A stretch of 64,000 bases of DNA from Sternotherus odoratus (lineage: Eukaryota; Chordata; Testudines; Kinosternidae). The DNA lies in contig JAVMKO010000003.1 of NCBI GenBank assembly GCA_032164245.1, positions 9,372,651-9,436,650 on the forward strand, in the 5' to 3' direction. The notes under the pieces were generated by a model that worked only from the letters and a program-made list of their open reading frames with translations, did not search any database and was not told where the DNA came from. Positions 10,616-22,139 of this stretch are shown in pieces (position 1 is the stretch's first letter; the number at the start of each line of letters is the position of its first letter). Both the position numbers and the translations under genes were made by a program.

Positions 10616-10705
10616 AGTCAATTCTTTGGTCCCCCCGTCCCTCCCCCCCCGCCCCCGTGGCCATACCTTTGTGCACTTAGAAGACTAGGGTGCCACTGGG
10701 GACTC

Positions 10706-10957
10706 AGGCTTGTGATTACACTAGCACTTTTGTCGGTGAAACACACCCTTGACTGACATAAACTACACTGACACAAGTGCCAGTGTGGACAGCGCTAGGG
10801 CAGTGGGAGACTGACATCTTGTTGGGGGTACTTTAGTTACGGCGACGGGACAGCTCTCTCCCATCGACATAGAGTGGCTACACAGGGGACCTCCCAGAGG
10901 TGCAGCTGAAGTGGTACAGTTGTGCCACTCTAAGGTCTCTAGTGTAGACATAGCTTC
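10706..10957. mobile_element. MITE with short inverted ends
   Basis: The left end AGGCTTGTGATTACACTAG matches the reverse complement of the right end CTCTAGTGTAGACATAGCTT imperfectly. Similar 'gtgtagaca' ends occur at 29481-29872 and 57385-57755. Non-coding. Confidence 0.5.
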
Positions 10958-11044
10958 AGTCACTTTTGAAAATGGGACTTTGGCTCTTAAGGACTTGAGG
11001 GATGTTTGAAAAATTTACCCAGTGAGAGTAAAGTGAAGGCCAAG

Positions 11045-11312
11045 ACTATAACTGGGTTCAAAAAAAGAACTAGATGAGTTCATGGAGGATAGATCCATCA
11101 ATGGCTATGGGCCAGGGTGGGCAGGGATGGTGTCCCTTGTCTCTGTTTGCCAGAAGCTGGGAATGGGGATGGAAGGGATGGATCACTTGGTGATTGCCTG
11201 TTCTGTTAATTCCCTCTCGGGCACTTGGCATTGACCACTATCAGAAGGTAGGATACTGGGCTATATAGACCTTAAGTCTGACCCAATAGGGCCATTCTTA
11301 TATTCTTATGTT
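11045..11312 (+). mobile_element. CR1 LINE 3' end
   Basis: Starts in the ORF2 C-terminal region ('actagatgagttcatggagg'), passes through 'ggcacttggcattgaccact', and ends with TTCTTATATTCTTATGTTCT, a CR1 terminal repeat. Confidence 0.85.
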
Positions 11313-11318
11313 CTTAGA

Positions 11319-11540
11319 GAATCATGGAATATCAGGGTTGGAAGGGACCTCAGGAGGTCATCTAGTCCAACCCCCTGCTCAAAGCAGGACCAATCCCCAA
11401 TGAAATCATCCCAGCCAGGGCTTTGTCAAGCCTGACCTTAAAAACCTTTAAGGATGGAGATTCCACCACCTCCCTAGGTACCCAGTCTAGTGCTTCACCA
11501 CCCTCCCAGTGAAAAAGTTTTTTCCTAATATCTGTCAGAA
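11319..11540 (-). mobile_element. CR1 LINE 3' end
   Basis: Opposite in orientation to its upstream neighbour, so the two CR1 tails meet 3' to 3'. Contains 'tctagtccaaccccctgctc' and 'attccaccacctccctaggt'. Confidence 0.88.
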
Positions 11541-11559
11541 CAAGGAGTACTGGTCTCTG

Positions 11560-11760
11560 GCCTCTTATGTTACAACACCCGGGCAATATGACGAGCTCTT
11601 TTGAAAATCAGGCTCTGGTCGTGGGTGTGGAACACCTTTAAACACCTGGCGCGGGGTGATTCTGCTAAGGCCATGTGCTCACTGACAGAACCAGCAGTAG
11701 ATTTTAAGCTTTCTGGGGGTGAAGACAGTGCCCTGCCCACTGTACTATGCTGCCTCACTT
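11560..11760. repeat. Possible decayed MIR-type relic
   Basis: The end 'ccactgtactatgctgcctc' is similar to the terminal part of amniote MIR-like repeats. The rest is too diverged to align by eye. Confidence 0.3.
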
Positions 11761-13270
11761 AAAAAAAATGTAATAAACTAACGACATTGCTTCATTAAGT
11801 CAAATCTGCATTGTATTCCCTCCCACCTCCGCAGATGGTCTGAGTGATATTTTGCTTTCCAAGGGAAAGGATCAAGGACCCACCTGAAACTTCTGTCAGG
11901 GGTGCCAACTGACGCGGACATTAGGTTCAGGAGTCTCCAGCTGAAAGCACTCACTCCGAGAAGCTACAATATTGGGTTTGAGTTTCTCCTACAAATGCAC
12001 GCCCCGGATAGGGGAATATGACAATATCAGAGCAGTGTTGCTGTTGGTTACCTGTTATTCTGTTGCTTATCATAGTCTGCCCAGGTGTATCCCCCCAAGG
12101 TAAGGTGTGGGGCTCTTCTGAATACCAGATCTCTTTGTTGCACATTATCTTGTTACCTAAGCTGTCAGGAAAGTTGCCAGTGTGTGTGTAGGACACAGAG
12201 CTTAATCCAATTATAAACCTCCACTGACTTTTCCACATTCCAAATTATGTGGCCCATGTGAGCAGGACTCCCTCTGCAAGTGGGCATTACAGCAGGCCAG
12301 GTAAAGATTAATCCAAAATTGTTTGTGGAACAGCGACACAGTTTAAAACATAGAGCCGAGGGAGAGAGTATTGGCAGAGACAATGAGCTTTCACCTCCTG
12401 TCACTGGGGGGGTGACCTTTAACCCCTCCGCATCAATTTCAGTCAGATAAACTTCAAAAAGAGAAATCCCTTCCAAAAACACTTTAAACCACCCCTGCCC
12501 TGAGATTTAAAAGCAATCTTTTTTTTTTCTTCTGATTTAAAGATGACTCCTAAGGAGGATGTTTGAGGACATCACTAGGAGGCTTATGTTGAAGTCTAGA
12601 GGAAATGACAGCTTAAACACAAACATTTCTGGGAATCAAAACTAACAAATATGCTCCAATTGAAATTTACACAGTCATATTTTGACACAGATGGTAAGTT
12701 TTACTGATATATTTTGTTCCTAGTGGAGAACACACAGTTGCAATCCAACATAACAGATTGGATCCCAGAACAAAACTGTGTCAGAGGCAAAGTAATCATA
12801 AGATGGCATCATATAATTTGCATTGGGGCCAGCTATAGCGCTGTATGCATTCTCTGCTGAACTGCACTATGTTGTGTTTCTACTGGGTTTTATTCCCATA
12901 ATATAATGGTACAATTCAGGCTTTTGAATTCTGGGTACTCTTCCATTATCAATTCCCCTTTTTATTGGTTTCAAACCTGCTGTGCAGAATTCCAGTAATT
13001 AGTGTATCATTTAGTACAACATTATCCCCATAATTATTGTATTATTATGAATAAAAGTTATTACTGTTATTTAATTTTGGAGTCCCATTCACAGAGGGGC
13101 CTCAATCTGGCCTACACAGTTGTGTTGTCAAGTAATGACACCGAGACAAAATTTCAGTGCATGGAAATAGGCATATCAAGGGGCATTTTCAAAACATATG
13201 TAATTTAGGAGCAGGATTCCCATTGACTTTTGATGTGTTATGTATTCCTATGCTAGCTAGTCCCTTTTCA
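11761..13270. other. No gene or clear repeat seen
   Basis: Short open frames on both strands without protein-like features. Some of 12000-12480 may be old repeat, but I cannot assign it. Confidence 0.4.
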
Positions 13271-13274
13271 AAAT

Positions 13275-13395
13275 TCCAGTTTGAGGCCCCAATCTTGCAA
13301 ATATTTAAACCTTTGCTTGGCTGTATGCATCGGGAATGATCAAGGCAACTGCTCACAGTGCATAAATTTAAGCATGTGTATAAATCTTTGCAGGA
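13275..13395. repeat. Old palindromic MITE ('aatcttgcaaa' type)
   Basis: Shares 'ggccccaatcttgcaaa' and a mirrored 'aaatctttgcaggacgg' end with copies near 888, 36245 and 62757. Confidence 0.4.
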
Positions 13396-13544
13396 CGGTG
13401 CCTTCCGTTCCTTGTTTCAAATGTGCTGGGCACCTGATGTCACACTGATTTCAGGGGAAGCTATCAGCACTGAGCAGAGCTGTTCAGCAGTGATTTCTCC
13501 CTTCCCCCTCCCCAGGAAATGCAGACAAAACCAACTGGGGGAGG

Positions 13545-13720
13545 GGGGGGTCATAAAAAGTATTATTTTTGTTTGATTTTGGCAACAAAATGAAAAAAAA
13601 AGAAAATCCAAACATATTCCATTTAAAACAGACACTTTTTATGATAAAATTGAAAAACGCCATTTTTCACTAAAAAAAATGTCAGCAAAAAATGTTCAAT
13701 GACCTCTAGTGCTGGCTCAG
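13545..13720. repeat. AT-rich MITE-like fragment
   Basis: Runs of 'aaaatgaaaaaaaa' and 'ccatttttcac' ending in 'gacctctagtgctggctcag'; resembles the right end of the MITE at 7261-7650. Confidence 0.35.
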
Positions 13721-13729
13721 TACCTCTGT

Positions 13730-14340
13730 AAATGAGGACTATTTAGACGCCTGAGGGCCAGACCCTGATGACCTTATTTACCCTGAGTACTAACTTACTC
13801 CAGGTGTGCCTTACCCTTGTCTGCACTGGGCTGGGAACTCAGGAGAGTTGTGTTTTCTTCCTATCCCCACCACTGGATTGCTGGGTGACCTAGGGCAAGT
13901 CACTTTGGTCTAGAAGTGGGGACTTAGGTGCCTACATTCCTCTTGCCCCACTGAGATCTTCAACCCCCCCTGCTCAGCTGCTGCCTAACCCTGTAGCTTC
14001 CAAATTTTCCAAGGTGCCCATGCTGCTGAGCTGCTCAGCCCCTGCTCACGCCTAAACCTCGGTGGGATTCACAAACGAGGCATTGCTCATCTATATCTGA
14101 TCCGATAGACATGCTCAGAACACGCTTAACCTGCACAAAATTGCCAGGGATAAGTCCTTTCCCATCAAAAACCAGAGAGAGACCTTCTAGATGGGAGACC
14201 CAGGTCTGACTCCTCACTGTGTTTGATTTGGAGTAGGGACTTGAACATTTGCTGGCTTCTGCAAATCCCTTTCTTGAGCACCTAACTTGTTTCATACAAT
14301 GCAAAGCTAGTCTGGGTGCCTAGTTCAGGACTATGAATTC
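13730..14340. other. No gene seen; small MIR-like fragment
   Basis: The piece 'gctgggtgacctagggcaag' near 13880 resembles the MIR core. Nothing else is recognised. Confidence 0.4.
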
Positions 14341-14349
14341 CACCATGTG

Positions 14350-14510
14350 GCAGGGTGCAATATCTAAGTCCCTTTGTGCACTTAGCCCTGCCCATCCCAT
14401 GCCTCAGTTTCCCCATATGTAAAATGGAGATAATGGTGCTTAGCTTCTTGTAAAGCTTTTCAAGATCTACAAATAAAAAGTGCTATGTAAGTGGTAGGAG
14501 TTATTATTAA
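14350..14510 (+). mobile_element. MIR/CORE-SINE 3' part
   Basis: 'gcctcagtttccccatatgt' followed by 'aaaatggagataatggtgct' and a 3' end with 'gtgctatgtaagtggtagga' is the order found in MIR 3' halves. Confidence 0.7.
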
Positions 14511-15165
14511 GCCTCATTGCAGTTGGGAATATTCAGCATCTGGCAGGATCTGACTGATGAACATTGAGATATATTTTTCCACTCTGTAATTGGCATTACG
14601 GGTCCTGCATTACACAAATGTGTCCTGTTATTGCCACACATTCTTGGCACTCGCTATAATAGAATGGGGCCATGACGGGGTAAGCTGTGATAATAATAAT
14701 ACAGAAAACTCAGGCTATTTTTAATGTCCCCGTACTTTCTTCCTTTGTTCAATGTGGCTGTTAATTTAAAGTTAGGAAATTAAACCACATAAGCTAGAGT
14801 AGGCTGAAACAATTGTAAAGGCCAAACGCAAAATGACAACACAATAATAATGATTGTACAATCATATACATTTATGAGATACCTGTCATCCAAAGTTCTT
14901 AAAGTGCTTGAACAAACTTTGTAGCTGAGTACAGACTGAGGTGCATGTGTTTTTATGGCTTATGTACAGATGGGATGGGGTGGATTTTAAAATAATGTGG
15001 AATACTGGCTCAGTTATTACTTAACGGCTGTTGTAAAAGGAAGAGAAGGCTTCCTGGATATTAGGCCATAACAAATGTAAATTCAAGAACTGGGAAAGAA
15101 GACGAGAGCTCTTACTGATGATCAAATTTTATTTATATATAGAGGGCCAGAGGAGACTTTACTCT
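14511..15165. other. No gene seen
   Basis: AT-rich unique-looking DNA. Confidence 0.45.
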
Positions 15166-15169
15166 TATA

Positions 15170-15442
15170 AACAAAGGCACAGCAAGATCCAATGAACAGA
15201 AGTCAAACTGGAAATAAGGAGTAGATTTTTAATGGTAAGAGTTGAGTAATTGACCACTGGAACAATTCATGAAGGGTGGTGGTGAATTCTCCAGTACTGA
15301 CAATTTTTAAGTCAAGATGCGATGTTTTTCGCACCGATCTGCCCTAGGAATTATTTTCGGGGCGTTCTGTGGCCTATATTACACAGGCGGTCAAACTAGA
15401 TTATCACAGTGCTCTCTTCTGGCCTTCGAATCTATGAGATCT
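15170..15442 (+). mobile_element. CR1 LINE 3' end, first of a tandem pair
   Basis: Includes 'gactggaaataaggagtaga'-like text, then 'ggcctatattacacaggcgg' and a terminal 'atctatgagatctata'. It is followed without a gap by a second CR1 3' end in the same orientation. Confidence 0.8.
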
Positions 15443-15715
15443 ATAAAGTTGGACTGGAAATAACAACAAAACTTTTTAACACCATGGGTAATTCATCATT
15501 GGAACAACTCATCAAGGAATGTGGTGGATTCTTCATTGCCTGAACTCAGTGTATCAAAATAGGAATTCTTTTGAAAAGACATACCATAACTCAAAATTAT
15601 GGGTTAGATGTAGGAATTACTGAGTAAGATAGTATGGCCAGGGTTATGACGGAGATCTGATTAGAGGATCATAATGGTCCCTTCTGGCCTTAAAAACTCT
15701 GAATATATCAATCTC
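15443..15715 (+). mobile_element. CR1 LINE 3' end, second of a tandem pair
   Basis: Restarts at 'ttggactggaaataacaaca' and runs to 'aatggtcccttctggcctta'. Divergence from the first copy indicates independent insertion or an old duplication. Confidence 0.78.
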
Positions 15716-16106
15716 TTTATTCTTGGGGGGTTAGGGTAAGATAGAGGATGTGTTCCTGGAATATCTTGAGAGGGATGTTTTACTGCATTGATTTATTGGG
15801 TACCTGATTTAATTAATCATTTGCATATATATATATATTCTTCTGAGTGGTTATCTGTAAGTCTAATAATCATTAGAAATAGAGCTTTTTGTTTGGTTAT
15901 ATTGTAATGTTATTTAAATCTAAATCAGTGAAACAAATAAATAAAAGGTAAACCCTGTAAATTATGGGCATTATCTTGATGTTCTTTCTCTGGTTTCTGT
16001 GAGTGTTAGTTGCCTGAAGAAGACTGTAGGCTAGAGGTGTAATTTTACACCTGCAGCATGTGTGTGTGTATGTGTAATCATCACACAAAAACTTTAACAG
16101 AAAACT
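15716..16106. other. No gene seen; short (TA)n
   Basis: AT-rich; a short (TA)n run lies near 15825-15838. Confidence 0.45.
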
Positions 16107-16122
16107 ATATTTATTGGAGTTC

Positions 16123-16684
16123 AGTATTAGCGGGATAGACGTGTTCGTCTGGATATGCAAAAGCGACAAGGATTCCTGTGGCACTTTATAGACTAACAGA
16201 TGTGTTAGAGCAGCAGTTCTCAAACTGGGGGTCGCAGGGCTATTCCCAGGGGGTTCCGAGCTCCCTGCGCTGCCGAAGTGCCACTGACCCGAATGCTTCT
16301 GCATTCGGCAGCATTTCGGCGGACATGCGGTGAGCTTCAGAGTGTTCTCCAAAAAGCCACCGAAGTGAAAGTTTCTGGTTTCAGCGGCTTTTTGGCGTAC
16401 ACTGTGATGCACACAGCATGTCCGCTCAAACGCCGCCAAAAGTGGAAACTTTCACTTCGGTGGCTTTTCGGTAAAGATGCATGAGTTGCGGTGGCCCGTG
16501 GGAAGTGGATAATGGGCCACCGACCCAAGAAGTTTGAGAACCACCATATTAGAGCATAAGCTTTCATGGTTGAATACCCACTTTGTCGGATGCATCCGAC
16601 GTAGTCGGTATTCACCCATTAAAGCTTATGCTCTAATACATCTGTTAATCTATAAGGTGCCACAGGACTCTTTGTCTCTTTTGC
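16123..16684. mobile_element. Penelope-like inverted dimer, 16-bp TSD, interrupted by hAT
   Basis: Two pLTR-like units lie head to head: left unit 16123-16210 plus 16547-16592, right unit 16593-16684 in reverse. The centre is the palindrome GTCGGATGCATCCGAC (16585-16600). Flanks ATATTTATTGGAGTTC (16107-16122) and ATATTTATTGGAATTC (16685-16700) form a TSD with one mismatch, so the whole structure entered as one insertion. The left arm is split by a hAT MITE at 16211-16546. Both arms carry the conserved 'gctttc...ccca' stem and a decayed hammerhead-like core. Confidence 0.75.
16211..16546. mobile_element. hAT MITE nested inside the PLE dimer
   Basis: The left end CAGCAGTTCTCAAACT and the right end AGTTTGAGAACCACCA are inverted repeats. 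The 8-bp TSD is TGTTAGAG (16203-16210) and TATTAGAG (16547-16554), one mismatch. The 336-bp body is non-coding, with an internal inverted block of 'aaagccaccgaagtgaaagt' type near 16350-16380 and 16440-16470. Being inside the PLE arm, it is the younger insertion. Confidence 0.9.
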
Positions 16685-16739
16685 ATATTTATTGGAATTC
16701 TTTTTGTATCCCTCTGCCTTAGTTACCTTGATTTTCCTT

Positions 16740-18262
16740 AGATGATAGAATCATAGAATATCAGGATTGGATGGGACCTCATCTAGTCCAACCTCCTGCT
16801 CAAAGCAGGACCAGTCCCCAACTAAATCATCCCAGCCAGGGCTTTGTCAAGCCTGACCTTAAAAACCTCTAAGGAAGGAGATTCCACCACCTCCCTAGGT
16901 AACCCATTCCAGTGCTTCACCACCCTCTTAGTTCTTCTTAATATCCAACCTACACCTCCCCCGCTCCAACTTGAGACCATTATTCCTTGTTCTGTCATCT
17001 GCTACCACTGAGAACAGTCTAGATCCATTATCTTTGAAGCCCCCCTTCAGGTAGTTGAAAGCAGCTAACAAATGCCTCTTCATTTTTCTCTTCTGCAGAC
17101 TAAACAATCTTAGTTCCCTCAGCCTCTCCTTATAACTCATGTGCTCCAGCCCCCTAATCATTTTTGTTGCCCTCTGCTGGACTCTTTCCAATTTATACAC
17201 ATCCTTCCTCTAGTGTGGGACCCAAAACTGGACACAGTACTCCAGATGAGGCCTAACCAATGCCGAATACAGGGGAATGATCACATCCCTTGATCTGCTG
17301 GAAATGCCCCTACTTATACAACCCAAAATGCTGTTAGCCTTCTTGGCAACAAGAGCATACTCTTGACTCATATCCAGCTACTGGTTCACTGTAACCCCTA
17401 GGTCTTTTCCTGCAGAACAGCTGCCTAGCCACTTGGTCCCTAGTCTGTAGCAGTGCATGGGATTCTTCTGTCCTAAGTGCAGGACTCTGCGCTTGTCCTT
17501 GTTTAACCTCATCAAATTTCTTTTGGTCCAATTCTCCAATTAGTCTAGGTCCCTCTGTATCCTATCCCTACCATTCAGAGTATCTACTAGTGTCATCTGC
17601 AAACTTGCTGAGGATGCAGTCCATGCCATCTTCCAGATCATTGATTAAAATATTGAACAAAACCGGCCCTAGGACCGACCCTTGGGGCACTCTGCTGGAT
17701 ACTGGCTGCCAACTAGGCATGGAGCCATTGATCACTACCTATTGAGCCCAACGCTCCAGCCAGCCTTCTATCTGCCTTATGGTCCATTCATCCAGCCCAT
17801 ACTTCTTTAACTTGCTGGCAAGAATACTGTGGGAGACCGTATCAAAAGCTTTGCTAAAGTCAAGGAATAACATGTCCACTGCTTTCCCCTCATCCACAGA
17901 GCCAGTTATCTCACCATAGACGGCAATTAGGTTAGTCAGTCATGACTTGCCCTTCGTGAATCCATGCTGACTGTTCCTGATCACTTTCCTCTCCTTTAAG
18001 TGCTTCAGAATTGATTCCTTGAGGACCTGCTCCATGATTTTTCCAGGGACTGAGACGAGACTGACTGGCCTGTAGTTCCCTGGATCCTCCTTTTTCCCTT
18101 TTTTAAAGATTGGCAATACATTAGCCTTTTTCCAGTCATCTGGGACCACCCCCAATCTCCATGAGTTTTCAAAGATACTGGCCAATGGCTCTTCAATCAC
18201 ATCTGCCAACTCCTTTAGTACCCTTGGATGCAGCGCATCTGGCCCCATGGACTTGTGCTTGT
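16740..18262 (-). mobile_element. CR1 LINE, 5'-truncated, 1.5 kb
   Basis: The longest CR1 in the window. The 3' terminus is at 16740 ('gatagaatcatagaatatca' reads as the reverse of the ATTCTATGATTCTATG tail). The 3' UTR spans to about 16927, and ORF2 reverse transcriptase sequence runs up to about 18262, where homology stops abruptly as expected for 5' truncation. It sits about 40 bp from the PLE dimer's TSD. Confidence 0.92.
16928..18248 (-). pseudogene. CR1 ORF2 reverse transcriptase remnant (C-terminal half)
   Basis: The RNA-dependent DNA polymerase of a CR1 non-LTR retrotransposon, which would copy element RNA at a nicked target. In translation order on the minus strand: an open block of 102 codons (18248-17940) with the motifs YRPVSLVS and QHGFTKGKS of RT block 1-2; then, outside that frame, motif A text LDFSKAFDTVSH near 17850; the catalytic FADD box near 17600; and a final open block (17200-16928) with VQQRATKMIRGLEH and RELRLFSLQKRK typical of the CR1 C-terminus. 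The endonuclease domain and ORF1 are absent through 5' truncation. Stops and frame changes between blocks (for example after the RT motif A region) show it is non-functional. No host function is implied. Confidence 0.9.
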
Positions 18263-18269
18263 CAGATCT

Positions 18270-18520
18270 TTCCAGCCATGAAGTTAAGGATACAAAGCCA
18301 GTCCACTTGGAAAATGTACATCTTTACAAATAAATATATATCAGTGTTGCTCCATGGAGCCACCGGAGTCAGGTAAATTCACTCCAGCTGAGGATCTAGC
18401 CCTTAGAAAGCAAGCCACAAAAGCAGGTAGGAGGCATAGGAGTACACTTTCTTCTTCACACTGTGTTACTGCTGCTGCTGACTGACTATTGAGAATGACA
18501 GCACAACACCATCATTCTGA
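18270..18520. other. No gene seen
   Basis: Short interval; contains the phrase 'actccagctgaggatctagc', which recurs in several old MITE relics in this window. Confidence 0.4.
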
Positions 18521-18524
18521 GGAG

Positions 18525-18750
18525 TGATGACCCAGCTGTTAAAGCACTAGGTTGAGCCCTGAAACTCTCAGATCCCATTCCTGCTTTGCTACAGATGTTG
18601 TTTGTGACTTTGGGCAAGTCACTTAGTCTCTATGTGCCGCAGTTCCCCATCTGTAAAATGGGGGTACTAATATTTCCCTTTCTTGAAGAGGATTTTGAGG
18701 ATAAATACATTAAAAATTATGAGGCACTTGGATACTGTAATGGTGGAAGA
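18525..18750 (+). mobile_element. MIR/CORE-SINE copy, near full length
   Basis: In MIR order: 'gtgactttgggcaagtcact' core, 'cagttccccatctgtaaaat', and a 3' 'gaggataaatacatt' tail. Old and diverged; the internal Pol III promoter is no longer recognisable. Confidence 0.75.
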
Positions 18751-18942
18751 CGTAGAAGAACCTTAGAGGAAAAGGTGAATTTTCAATAGGGGACTCATCT
18801 CCCACTTATGGCCAGTATCTATTCTATCCTAGCCATACCTGCTCTGGAAATGTGCTGGATTTTGTTCAGAGAGGTGTTTAAGATCTGGCTCTGTTTTTGC
18901 GTGGTACCTTGGCCAACTGAGGTCACTCTCTTCCATTTGTAG

Positions 18943-19100
18943 ATTCATAAATTTTAAGGCCACAAGGGACCATTGTGATAATGTACTTCCTATATGACAC
19001 AGGCTATAGGATTTCACCCAATGATTCCTCCATCAATCCTATAACTTCGGGCTGAGCTAGAGCATCTCCTTTAGAAAGACATCCAATCCTGATTTAAAGA
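18943..19100 (-). mobile_element. CR1 LINE 3' fragment
   Basis: 'attcataaattttaaggcca' and 'gacatccaatcctgatttaa' match the reverse complement of CR1 3' UTR seen also at 43824-44155. Confidence 0.75.
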
Positions 19101-19980
19101 CTCATTTGAAAGACTACTTAACAACTCATCAAGCTTGTCTGGGGTTCCTTCTTTGGTTTATGAAAGTAATGAACCTGATCCCCTTCCGGAGATATTTCCG
19201 AAAGGAAAGTAAAAATGCCACATTTATGACACACCATGTGTGGGACATAAAACCTCACTCTCACTACAGTGTCTGCATTGTACCAACAGAGAGGTGATGA
19301 TGTACACTGGGAATTAGGCATATAAATAAAAGAAGGCAAATATGTAAGAGCAGTAAGGAATTCTGAGAGAGTTATGAGAGTTATGAGAGGGTGAAATATA
19401 AAAGTGGCTAAATAAACAAACAAACCCATCAACAACACAGCAAAGATCCAAGCAGTGAAATAGCTCTTTTAAAACTATGTTCACTTTCTGGGGATTCTCC
19501 CTGATTACATAAAGAGAGACGTGACTCTCCAAGTTTTATGAGATGATGTAGTTGAGGCTGGCTGATCTTAACTTGGATTCATGGTTTTATAGTTTACCCT
19601 TCCTTGTTTATTTCCGCACACTGTGCAGCGGTAAATATTTTTAGAAGGCGTGCGCACGTGGCAAGGCGAGAGCAGTATTTGATGAAAATATTAAGGAGCT
19701 CCTTCTCTGGCCCTTTATTTGTATGTTAGGATGTGGTTGGGTTGACACTTTGGGATAAATCCTCAGATGGTGTAAATCAGCACTGCCCCAGTGAAGGCTG
19801 GGGATCTGGCCACGTGGGTTTTTTTATGTTTGTTTTGAAGTTAGCTAAAGACCTCCTTTCACTAAATGAAAGAGGTTAGAATTAGGTGATGTGTAGGCAA
19901 TATTGATCTTTCAATCTGAGTTAAAGGGATTTACACAGACCCTTAACTGTTCTTGGGAGAGATTATTATTTACTAGCACT
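19101..19980. other. No gene seen
   Basis: Unique-looking DNA with a small tandem duplication 'gagagttatgagagttatga' near 19370-19390. Confidence 0.4.
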
Positions 19981-19984
19981 AGTA

Positions 19985-21240
19985 GCACCTAGAAGGACTA
20001 ATCAGAGACTGGGGAACTGTGTCAGCCTGTACCCCTATATTTACCCCTTTTACAAGACTATGATAAATTTTGTGAAAATTCCGCCTTGTAAGGCATAATT
20101 TGAAAACTCACAATTTACTGATCATGATTATCCTGGTAAAATAGGTGTGGCAACATTAATATATATATAAATATAATATATATATAATATAAAATATATA
20201 AATATAATTGTATGTGAAGTTATAGGATTCTACTGCATGATATTACTAAAGACATGTGCTGAGTCTGGGGAAGAGTCACAAGCCAGTTCCCAGGAAGAAA
20301 AGGTTAGCTGGTGCCTCACCCAGGTGGCAACACAATCAAATGGACTATTATCTGATTAAGTGGCCATTCAGTGACAGGGTAGAGGATGTAGATTCTCTGA
20401 CAGGGTAGAGGATGTGGGTAAACATCTACATTGATGAAGAAACAGCAGTGGGTTCCTGTCCACACAGATTTTCTGTCTCCTGAACCTTAGTGGGAGATGA
20501 TTCTCAACAAAGTAAAAGAGCTATACAAAGGGGGAGCAGACACCCCCAAATGATCTCTTCCTCCCTTATTCTCTACCCATGGCATCCACAACACCTGAAG
20601 AACAAAGGAAATAGCTCTGGATTGGAGGAGGGATCCTGAATGAACGATTCAGCCACTAAGACTGTTGTAACATGGTGAGAAAGGCCTTTGCTTTGAATTC
20701 ACTCTCGCTTGTTCAATTAGTCATTAATTGCAATTTACTTTTCTTTTCTTGTAAACAGTTCTGATTGTTATGTTTCATTACTTGCAATCAATTCAAATCT
20801 TATCTTTTGTAGTTAATAATGTTGGGGAGGGTTTTTTTAATTTTATCTAAACCAGTGCGTTTGGATGGAAGTGTTTGGGAAACTCCATTTGGGATAGAAG
20901 GATTTGTGCATTTTCTATTATTAAAATGACAGACTTTATGTGAGCTTGTCTTGTCCAGGAGAGCACTGGGAAGTACAAGACACACATTTCTGGGGGAAAG
21001 TCTGGGAGTGGGAATTTGTTGGTGTTGCTTTGGTGTGCAATTCAAAGGGGGCTGGCTTGAGCACTCTTGCTGTATAACTGGGAGTAATTTACATGCTGGA
21101 GGCTGTCTGTGAGCAGGCCAGGAGCAGTTGCTCTCACAGCAAAGGAGGTTGGAGAACTAAGGGAATGCAGATGTCCATTGGTCCAGATTGTATATTGGGT
21201 AATGTCACGGGAGACCATCGTGTTTGGGGCTACACATACA
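19985..21240. mobile_element. Unclassified dispersed repeat, LTR-like
   Basis: Texture and wording such as 'ccttgtaaggcataatttga' and 'tttgggaaactccatttggg' suggest an old LTR-type repeat that I associate with turtle and crocodilian genomes from memory. It is split by an AT-rich microsatellite at 20158-20212 and contains an 18-bp duplication TGACAGGGTAGAGGATGT at about 20371 and 20399. No coding remnant could be identified, and the family is not assigned. Confidence 0.35.
20158..20212. repeat. (TA)n-rich low-complexity tract
   Basis: Alternating TA with ATAAATA interruptions. Confidence 0.85.
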
Positions 21241-21692
21241 GACCATGAAAAGATGGTTCCTGACTCAAAGAGTTCATAATGTCAAATGGGATTAAATCTC
21301 CATCCTTCAAGAGAAGAGATGCTGCTAAGGAACCCCAGTCAGGAGATCAATAGTCTTCTTGAACAGAACTGGAACTACAACATAAGAAGTGGGAACTGCT
21401 CCCTGGCTGAGTTTACACAGCAGCAGCACAGAACTCACATCCCAGGGACAGGCAGGGACTAACGTGGTTTTAAGACACCTTCGTGGCTTCCTGCTTCTGG
21501 GCTGCTCCAGAGACTAGAATGGTCCCACCCCAAGAATGCCCCCTAGGGCTTGCAAGCGGTGTCCTTGAAAAACAGCTGGGGTTGTCCTTTCCCACTCCTA
21601 CACTGGGTAAATTGTCTTCCAGACAAAACCAAAGCTTCAGCTGCCATTGTGGGTGAGAATCTCACCCTAGTAGTGAGATCAGGAAAAGACAG

Positions 21693-21876
21693 TCATGGAT
21701 TATCAGGGACCTTAGGATGTCATCTAGTCTAACCCTCTGATCAAAGCAGGACCAATCCCCCATTAAATCATCTAACAGACTTTTACTCCAGATCCCTAAA
21801 TGGCCCCCTCAAGGACTGAACTCACAAGCTTGGCTTTAGCAGACCAATGCTCAAACTACTGAGCTAACCTGGCCCC
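21693..21876 (-). mobile_element. Tortoise Pol III/SINE type element (tRNA head, CR1-like tail)
   Basis: Reads in reverse: CR1-like tail 'atctagtctaaccctctgat', then 'aaatggccccctcaagga', box B text 'ggactgaactcacaagc' and box A text 'ctactgagctaacctggc'. This head-tail fusion is the hallmark of the SINE family that borrows the CR1 3' end for mobilisation. Confidence 0.8.
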
Positions 21877-21920
21877 CTAAGTGGCTCTATTTAATCTGTG
21901 TGGGGTTTATGACTGGTGTT

Positions 21921-22098
21921 TTCCTAGATGTGTAGGGCTGGAAGGGACCACGAGCAGTCATGTTAGTCCATCCCGCTGTGCTGCGGCAGGACCGAGTGAA
22001 CCTAGACTATCCTTCACCAGTGTTTGTCCAACTTGTTCTTAAAAACTTCCAGTGACAGGGAATCCACCACCACATAGAAGCCTAATCCAGTTTTGTAT
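21921..22098 (-). mobile_element. CR1 LINE 3' fragment
   Basis: 'tagggctggaagggaccacg' and 'aatccaccaccacatagaag' in reverse orientation mark a diverged CR1 tail from a different subfamily than 11319-11540. Confidence 0.7.
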
Positions 22099-22139
22099 TA
22101 TAGTAACATAGGGAGGATGGCAGAGTAGCCCACCTCCCT

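Noticed and set aside
15897..16439. 180-codon minus-strand open frame
   Set aside because: It crosses the PLE-like arm and the hAT MITE and has low-complexity segments; no protein family recognised.
16555..16640. CRISPR-like or tandem inverted array
   Set aside because: It is the centre of one PLE-like inverted dimer, with no repeated spacers.
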